Source: MH13 sp040219355 (lineage in GTDB: Bacteria > Pseudomonadota > Alphaproteobacteria > Rhizobiales > MH13). Taken from it: a stretch of 64,000 nt of DNA. The DNA is taken from NCBI GenBank assembly GCA_040219355.1, contig JAVJSN010000009.1:1-64000 (forward strand), given 5' to 3'. The position numbers and the translations under genes were made by a program. Positions within the stretch are counted from its first letter, which is position 1. Every line of letters starts with the position of its first letter. The notes beneath the pieces were generated by a model. That model was given only the letters and a program-made list of their open reading frames with translations. It searched no databases and had not been told where the DNA came from. Shown here piece after piece: positions 59,353 through 64,000 of the stretch.

Positions 59353-60939
59353 CTAAAAACTCAGCCGTTTCGCCTGAACCACATTTTCCAGTGCTTCGAT
59401 CTTTTTGAGAACATCGTCGCTCACCGGTTCGTCCACCTGCACAAGCGCAATGGCATCATCGCCTTTCGACGCACGCCCAAGATTGAACGTGGCGATGTTT
59501 ATGTTTTCCGCACCCAGCAGTGTTCCCAACCGCCCAATGAAGCCCGGCTTGTCGTTGTTGGTCACGTAAAGCATGTGCTCGCCGAACTCGCCTTCCATAT
59601 CAATGCCTTTGATTTGGATAAGGCGCGGCTTGCCGTCAGCAAACACGGTGCCCGCGACGGAGCGCTTTTGGCGTTCGGTTGTCACCGTCAGGCGCATATA
59701 GGTTTCGTACGCGCCTTCCTGCCCGCGCTTGGTTTCTTCCAGCGCAATGCCGCGCTCTTTGGCCATGACTGGGGCAGACACCACATTGACAGTAGAGAGC
59801 AGCGGGCGAAGCACGCCGGCTAAGGCTGCCGAGGACAGCGCTTTGGTGTTGAGCTCGGCGATATCGCCGGCATATTCGATCGTGATACCTTCAATGGCGG
59901 TCTCAGTGAGCTGTCCAGCGAACGAGCCCACCAGCTCGGCAAGCTTGACGAACGGCGCAAGGCGCGGCGCTTCTTCTGCCGAGATCGACGGAGAATTGAG
60001 CGCGTTGGTCACCGCACCGGTGGTCAGATAATCTGCCATCTGCTCAGCAACCTGAAGCGCGACATTCTCCTGCGCCTCAGTGGTCGCAGCGCCCAGATGC
60101 GGCGTGCAGATCAGGTTCGGCGCGCCGAATAGCACATTATCGGTGGCAGGCTCTTCAGCAAACACATCCATGGCAGCGCCAGCAACATGGCCAGAGTCGA
60201 GAGCTGCCCGCAGAGCGCTTTCATCCACCAGACCACCACGAGCGCAGTTGATGATGCGCACGCCTTTCTTCATCTTGTTGATGGCATCGGCAGACAGGAT
60301 GTTGGCCGTTTTGTCGGTCTTGGGCACGTGCAAGGTGATGAAATCGGCGCGCTTCAACAGCGTGTCGAGTTCGACTTTCTCAACGCCGAGCTCAACCGCG
60401 CGCTCATCGGTGAGGAATGGATCGTAGGCGACCACTTTCATTTTGAGGCCAATGGCGCGGTCCGCGACAATGGAACCGATGTTGCCGCAACCGATCAACC
60501 CAAGCGTTTTGGCAGTGACTTCCACGCCCATGAATTTTGATTTTTCCCACTTACCGGCCTGGGTGGAGGCATCGGCAGCGGGGATCTGGCGGGCACACGC
60601 CAGCATCATCGAGATGGCATGCTCAGCAGTCGTGATGGAGTTACCAAAAGGCGTGTTCATCACAATGATACCGCGCGACGTGGCGGCGGGAATATCGACA
60701 TTGTCGACGCCGATACCGGCACGGCCAATAACTTTGAGATTATCGGCAGCGGCAATGAGCTTGTCGGTGGCTTTGGTGGCCGAGCGGATCGCCAAGCCAT
60801 CATAATCGCCGATCATGGACAGGAGCTTTTCCTTATCCTTGCCAAGGCCAGGCTCAAAGGTAACGTCGATGCCGCGAGACTTAAAAATCTCAATGGCAGT
60901 GGGCGAAAGGCTGTCAGAAATAAGAACGCGAGGGGCCAT
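59353..60939 (-). CDS. serA: D-3-phosphoglycerate dehydrogenase
   Basis: First enzyme of serine synthesis, oxidising 3-phosphoglycerate with NAD. The 528-residue long form has a substrate/NAD domain with LGLIGCGNIGSIVADRAIGLKMKVVAYDPF (in parts; GxGxxG), the catalytic regions NCARGGLVDESAL and HLGAATTEAQENVA, an intervening domain (about 320-450) and a C-terminal ACT domain (about 455-528, LYVTNNDKPGFIGRLGTLLG) for serine feedback. AGGAG lies 8 bases before the ATG at 60939. It follows serC by 111 bases. Confidence 0.97.
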   Translation of the reverse strand: MAPRVLISDSLSPTAIEIFKSRGIDVTFEPGLGKDKEKLLSMIGDYDGLAIRSATKATDKLIAAADNLKVIGRAGIGVDNVDIPAATSRGIIVMNTPFGNSITTAEHAISMMLACARQIPAADASTQAGKWEKSKFMGVEVTAKTLGLIGCGNIGSIVADRAIGLKMKVVAYDPFLTDERAVELGVEKVELDTLLKRADFITLHVPKTDKTANILSADAINKMKKGVRIINCARGGLVDESALRAALDSGHVAGAAMDVFAEEPATDNVLFGAPNLICTPHLGAATTEAQENVALQVAEQMADYLTTGAVTNALNSPSISAEEAPRLAPFVKLAELVGSFAGQLTETAIEGITIEYAGDIAELNTKALSSAALAGVLRPLLSTVNVVSAPVMAKERGIALEETKRGQEGAYETYMRLTVTTERQKRSVAGTVFADGKPRLIQIKGIDMEGEFGEHMLYVTNNDKPGFIGRLGTLLGAENINIATFNLGRASKGDDAIALVQVDEPVSDDVLKKIEALENVVQAKRLSF

Positions 60940-61050
60940 CTGAGGCACTCCTGATTGTCATGAATGAGTTGGGGAGATGGTCGCCGGACTTGGCGCCAAG
61001 ACACGGTTGGGCGGCGCTCACGCGCCGACCAGAGAAAAGAGAAATCGCGA

Positions 61051-62220
61051 TCAGGCGGCAGCCTGGAGCACGGTTTTTTCAGCTGAGTAAGCCCAGTCAA
61101 GCCACGGCATCAGCGCTTCCAGATCGGAGGCTTCGATGGTGCCACCGGCCCAAATACGAAGCCCCGCCGGGGCATCACGATAGCCGGCAATATCGAGCGC
61201 CACACCCTCAGCTTCCAGCCGCTTGGCGATGGCTTTGGCAAAAGCCGCCTGAGCATCATCATCAAGCGCCAGAATATCCGGATCGACGATCTTCACACAT
61301 ACAGATGTGTTGGAGCGCGTTTCGGGCACCTCTGCCAAATAGTCGATCCATGGTGTTGCCTGAACGAACGTATCAATGATGCCTGCATTGGCATCAGCGC
61401 GGCCAATCAGGCCTTTCAGTCCACCGATGGATTCCGCCCAACTCAGCGCATCAAGATAGTCTTCCACGCAGAGCATGGAGGGCGTGTTGATGGTTTCGCC
61501 TTTGAAGATGCCCTCGATTAGTTTTCCGCCCTTAGTGAGGCGGAATATCTTCGGCAGCGGCCAGGCTGGTGTGTAACTCTCAAGGCGCTCAACGGCGCGA
61601 GGGGAGAGAATGAGCATGCCGTGCGCGGCCTCGCCGCCGAGCACTTTCTGCCAGGAGAAAGTCACGACATCAAGCTTGTCAAAAGGTAAATCCTGCGCGA
61701 ACGCCGCAGACGTTGCATCGCAAATGGTCAAGCCCTGACGGTCTGCGGCGATGGCATCGCCGTTTGGCATACGCACGCCCGACGTCGTACCGTTCCAAGT
61801 GAAAACCACGTCGGTGTCGTAGTCGATGGCGGCCATATCAGGCAACGCACCATAGGGTGCTTCAACCTTGGTGGCGTCGAGCTTCAACTGCTTTATAACG
61901 TCGGTGACCCAACCAGCGCCGAAGCTTTCCCAAGCGACCATGGTCACCGGGCGCGCGCCGAGCAGGCTCCACATCGCCATTTCAACAGCGCCTGTGTCAG
62001 AGGCTGGCACGATGCCGATGCGATACTCATCGGGCACACCCAAAATGGCGCGGGTCTTGTCGATAGCTTGTTTCAGCTTCGCCTTACCGATGGAGGATCT
62101 GTGAGAACGACCGAGGGCTGCATCTTGCAGGCCGTCGAGGCTCCAGCCAGGGCGCTTGGCACATGGGCCGGAGGAAAAACGCGGGTTCACCGGCCGCGTG
62201 CCGGGCATTGCATTGCTCAT
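61051..62220 (-). CDS. serC: Phosphoserine aminotransferase
   Basis: A PLP enzyme converting 3-phosphohydroxypyruvate to phosphoserine. The 389-residue protein of the alphaproteobacterial SerC type begins MSNAMPGTRPVNPRFSSGPCAKRPGW. It continues with the PLP-binding lysine in VTFSWQKVLGGEAAHGML and GTTSGVRMPNGDAI. GGAAGGAT precedes the ATG at 62220, preferred over the frame opening at 62280. Its leader carries a structured RNA element. serC is upstream of serA. Confidence 0.96.
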   Translation of the reverse strand: MSNAMPGTRPVNPRFSSGPCAKRPGWSLDGLQDAALGRSHRSSIGKAKLKQAIDKTRAILGVPDEYRIGIVPASDTGAVEMAMWSLLGARPVTMVAWESFGAGWVTDVIKQLKLDATKVEAPYGALPDMAAIDYDTDVVFTWNGTTSGVRMPNGDAIAADRQGLTICDATSAAFAQDLPFDKLDVVTFSWQKVLGGEAAHGMLILSPRAVERLESYTPAWPLPKIFRLTKGGKLIEGIFKGETINTPSMLCVEDYLDALSWAESIGGLKGLIGRADANAGIIDTFVQATPWIDYLAEVPETRSNTSVCVKIVDPDILALDDDAQAAFAKAIAKRLEAEGVALDIAGYRDAPAGLRIWAGGTIEASDLEALMPWLDWAYSAEKTVLQAAA

Positions 62221-62224
62221 GATG

Positions 62225-62300
62225 GCTATCCTTCCAGATAGAAAGCCCTTCGTTGGGGAAGGGTGTCCCACCGCGGGCACTAAGCGATGAGACAGGCGCC
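62225..62300 (-). ncRNA. serC-type structured RNA leader
   Basis: On the minus strand two adjacent hairpins lie between the promoter side and the serC ribosome-binding site: GTGCCCGCGGTGGGACAC (62280-62263) and CCCTTCCCCAACGAAGGG (62263-62246). Both position and form match the serC RNA motif known from alphaproteobacterial serC-serA leaders. Whether it senses a ligand is not known. A consensus comparison was not possible. Confidence 0.65.
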
Positions 62301-62345
62301 GTCAATTGCGAAATTTCACCAACTGACCTTTGAGCCATGCTGATG

Positions 62346-62376
62346 CAAAAAAGCCGCTGGTGTGAACCAGCGGCTT
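62346..62376 (-). terminator. Rho-independent terminator after the outer-membrane protein gene
   Basis: On the minus strand AAGCCGCTGG pairs with CCAGCGGCTT across a TTCACA loop, followed by a T run. It lies 28 bases past the stop codon. Confidence 0.93.
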
Positions 62377-62403
62377 GAGAGTGTGTCTGGAAGAAAGCGC
62401 GGC

Positions 62404-63222
62404 TTAGTAGCTGTAACCGCTGCTGTGCCCGCCGCCAAAGCCACCCAGGGCATAGCGGAAGCCGAGGGTCACGTCGTGTGATGAGATGCCATTGAACAGA
62501 ACTGGGCTGACGACCGTACCGCCCGTGTAGGGATCGACATCGCCGGACTCAGCGTCGCCGATGTGGAGATACCGGTATCCAAGGTCCAAGGTCAGCTGAT
62601 CGTTCACTTCGAATCCAAGACCAGCATACAGTGCCCAGGCCAACGACCATTCGCCATTGTCACCTGCAAAAGCAACGCCGCCAGTCGGTGTGTTCACATC
62701 GACCATGTCGTCGATCATCGTGTACGACGCACCAACACCGGCGCCAGCGTAGGGCGAGATACCGTGGTAACTGCCCAAATCCACAAAGGCGTTCGCTAGT
62801 AGGACAATTTCCGATTTATCAGCGGAATAATCGTTGGTGCCGTCCCAAGTGCCATTACCGGTCGTATCGTAGCGATCGAGCCCATCGAAGGCCGTACGCA
62901 TGCGATACTCGGCACTGATATCAGCGCGGAACCACTCATTGAGCTGATAACCGACCGCACCGCCGACAAGGCCGCCTGCTTCAAATTGAGCATGTAAGAC
63001 GTCAATTACCGCGGCCGTACCCAGTCGCGACGGATCGAGTTCATCAACTTCCTGATTGGTGAACCCGACATAGCCGCGCAGGTAAAGGTTCCCTCCAATC
63101 TCAAGTTCGAACTCTGGTTCGAAATCGACAATTGGCGGTGGAATGTAGTCGGCTGCAAATGCCACCCCTGAGAACAGGGTCGAGGCGAGCGCACCGATGA
63201 ACAGAGATTTGGATGTACCCAT
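62404..63222 (-). CDS. Outer-membrane beta-barrel protein (Omp25/RopB-like)
   Basis: A 272-residue exported protein with a signal peptide (about 1-23, FIGALASTLFSGVAFAADY), a short Pro-rich linker (PPPIVDFEPEF) and a small outer-membrane barrel with alternating aromatic strands. The sequence NLYLRGYVGFTNQEVDE opens it and YRYLHIGDAESGDVDPYTGG..SHDVTLGFRYAL ends it, followed by a Gly/Ser/Tyr-rich tail. It resembles the Omp25/RopB group of small barrels. GAAGGAAAT precedes the ATG at 63222. A strong terminator follows and a distinctive promoter region lies upstream. Confidence 0.88.
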   Translation of the reverse strand: MGTSKSLFIGALASTLFSGVAFAADYIPPPIVDFEPEFELEIGGNLYLRGYVGFTNQEVDELDPSRLGTAAVIDVLHAQFEAGGLVGGAVGYQLNEWFRADISAEYRMRTAFDGLDRYDTTGNGTWDGTNDYSADKSEIVLLANAFVDLGSYHGISPYAGAGVGASYTMIDDMVDVNTPTGGVAFAGDNGEWSLAWALYAGLGFEVNDQLTLDLGYRYLHIGDAESGDVDPYTGGTVVSPVLFNGISSHDVTLGFRYALGGFGGGHSSGYSY

Positions 63223-63308
63223 CACATCATTTCCTTCTTCGCTGTCGAACGGGCTCACGCCGAAGATGGCAATGGGCCGTTTGCGAGAATGACTATGACG
63301 GGCAGAGG

Positions 63309-63346
63309 TTAAAGCAGGCTTAACCTTGATTTTTAACGTTAAAAAT
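63309..63346 (-). promoter_or_regulatory. Perfect CtrA-type box and long palindrome upstream of the outer-membrane protein
   Basis: TTAA-AGCAGGC-TTAACC at 63309-63325 matches TTAA-N7-TTAACC exactly and also reads as GGTTAA-N7-TTAACC on the other strand. Immediately beside it is the 18-base perfect palindrome ATTTTTAACGTTAAAAAT at 63329-63346. Both lie about 90-125 bases upstream of the outer-membrane protein start. Binding by CtrA or another dimeric regulator is inferred. Confidence 0.6.
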
Positions 63347-63475
63347 TAAAGTAAACGACTCGTTAAAGCAAGTTAACAGCGAATGAATACTTGATCAAAG
63401 CTTTGTTATGAATCGAGACAGCGCACGCTTCCTCTGGGGAAAGGCTATGCCGAAAAAATCAATTTTGTCAGAAAG

Positions 63476-64000
63476 TTAGGCAGCTTTACGCAGCGTGTCG
63501 CAAAGCTCGTCCACCAGCGTTTCAACCAGTGCCGGATCATCGCCTTCGGCCATCACACGGATCAGTGGCTCGGTTCCAGAAGGTCGGATAACAAGCCGCC
63601 CCTGGTTGCCCAAACGTTGCCTAGCCGCTTCGATGGCATCTTTAACAGAATCGCGCGCCAACGGGCTGTCACCCTTAAACTGCACATTCTTCAGGATCTG
63701 CGGCACCGGTTCAAAGCGGTTGCAAACCTCCGACACGCTGCGGTCTTCACGCGCCAAGACGGCAAGAATTTGCAGCGCTGACACCAATCCATCGCCTGTG
63801 GTGACAAAATCGGAAAGAATGATGTGGCCGGATTGCTCGCCGCCGACATTGTAGCCATTGGCGCGCATATGCTCCACCACATAGCGGTCACCCACCTGCG
63901 TGCGCACCAGACCAAGGCCCCGGCCCTCAAGGTAGCGCTCAAGCCCAAGGTTCGACATCACAGTGGCCACCACACCGGGCTGCGTCAGCCTGTTGCTGGC
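63476..64000 (-). CDS. glmM: Phosphoglucosamine mutase GlmM (C-terminal part)
   Basis: The last 174 residues of GlmM, which converts glucosamine-6-phosphate to glucosamine-1-phosphate for peptidoglycan and LPS. Visible: GVVATVMSNLGLERYLEGRGLGLVRT, VGDRYVVEHMRANGYNVGGEQSGHIIL (sugar-binding GGEQSGH, in parts) and the C-terminal phosphate-binding RPSGTEPLIRVMAEG. The gene is on the minus strand, so its start and the catalytic serine region lie beyond the right edge. No terminator is obvious after the stop. Confidence 0.95.
   Translation of the reverse strand, partial: ASNRLTQPGVVATVMSNLGLERYLEGRGLGLVRTQVGDRYVVEHMRANGYNVGGEQSGHIILSDFVTTGDGLVSALQILAVLAREDRSVSEVCNRFEPVPQILKNVQFKGDSPLARDSVKDAIEAARQRLGNQGRLVIRPSGTEPLIRVMAEGDDPALVETLVDELCDTLRKAA

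Noticed and set aside
63353..63372. TTAA-N6-TTAAC as a second CtrA box near the outer-membrane protein gene
   Set aside because: The spacer is one base short of N7; it is kept only as part of the clustered-site observation.
1..64000. CRISPR arrays, rRNA genes or a replication origin
   Set aside because: No regularly spaced repeats, rRNA sequence or clustered DnaA boxes with dnaA were seen.

Overview
The window looks like a chromosomal segment of an alphaproteobacterium, most likely a motile member of the Hyphomicrobiales (Rhizobiales) or a close relative. The evidence is a complete CtrA-type regulator with its phosphotransferase ChpT and its inhibitor SciP, an EipA/DUF1134 periplasmic protein, a serC-type RNA leader ahead of serC-serA, CheA with a C-terminal receiver, and several DUF families (DUF2333, DUF6638) typical of this group. 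The flagellar order fliF-fliG-fliH(flbE)-fliN-flbD resembles the Caulobacter arrangement. The species cannot be named from the sequence alone.

Layout. 1-2405: accessory edge. A complete IS3-family element (2-1232) abuts the C-terminal third of a TrlF-like ATPase, and this stretch lies on the 3' side of a tRNA-Met gene (2406-2482), a classic island integration position. 2590-3741: mnmA. 3957-6061: fliK-flgD behind a sigma-54-type promoter. 6317-6592: sciP. 6833-12358: fliF-fliG-fliH-fliN-flbD plus a small Dabb-domain gene. 12394-13934: divergent argP-like regulator and LysE/ArgO-type exporter. 14037-17154: flhA and two GNAT acetyltransferases. 17297-18895: a membrane GGDEF/EAL protein with a degenerate GGDEF site, flanked by a relic of a GNAT gene. 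19238-21002: fliJ and fliI. 21279-21980: ctrA. 22158-28865: chpT-cheA-cheW-cheY-cheB-cheR on the minus strand. 29026-32737: YHS protein, EipA, a membrane coiled-coil protein, a possible small RNA and a CheY-like regulator. 32915-35095: malate synthase G.

35354-41983: a compact minus-strand operon of five poorly characterised genes (coiled-coil/TelA-like protein, unknown protein, AAA+ ATPase, DUF6638 protein, membrane DUF2333 protein). It is the best candidate here for an undescribed molecular machine. 42149-45261: glpD-glpK. 45363-47815: small membrane protein, RluD-type pseudouridine synthase and rpoH. 47882-52476: FecR-domain protein and TPR/beta-barrel protein divergent from a CHASE2-adenylate cyclase, probably one envelope-sensing module. 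52498-55396: Pro/Ala-rich membrane protein and purA. 55561-59169: three EamA transporters and thymidine kinase. 59353-62220: serC-serA. 62404-63222: an outer-membrane porin-like protein. 63476-64000: 3' part of glmM, cut by the window edge.

How it works together. ChpT passes phosphate to CtrA. CtrA-like boxes (TTAA-N7-TTAA/TTTACC) lie ahead of fliF, flhA, ctrA itself, sciP and the outer-membrane protein gene. FlbD is a sigma-54 activator, and a sigma-54-type promoter precedes fliK. Together these point to a cell-cycle-driven flagellar hierarchy encoded beside its own regulators and the chemotaxis operon. Function calls rest on recognised motifs and family resemblance read by eye; no database search was possible.
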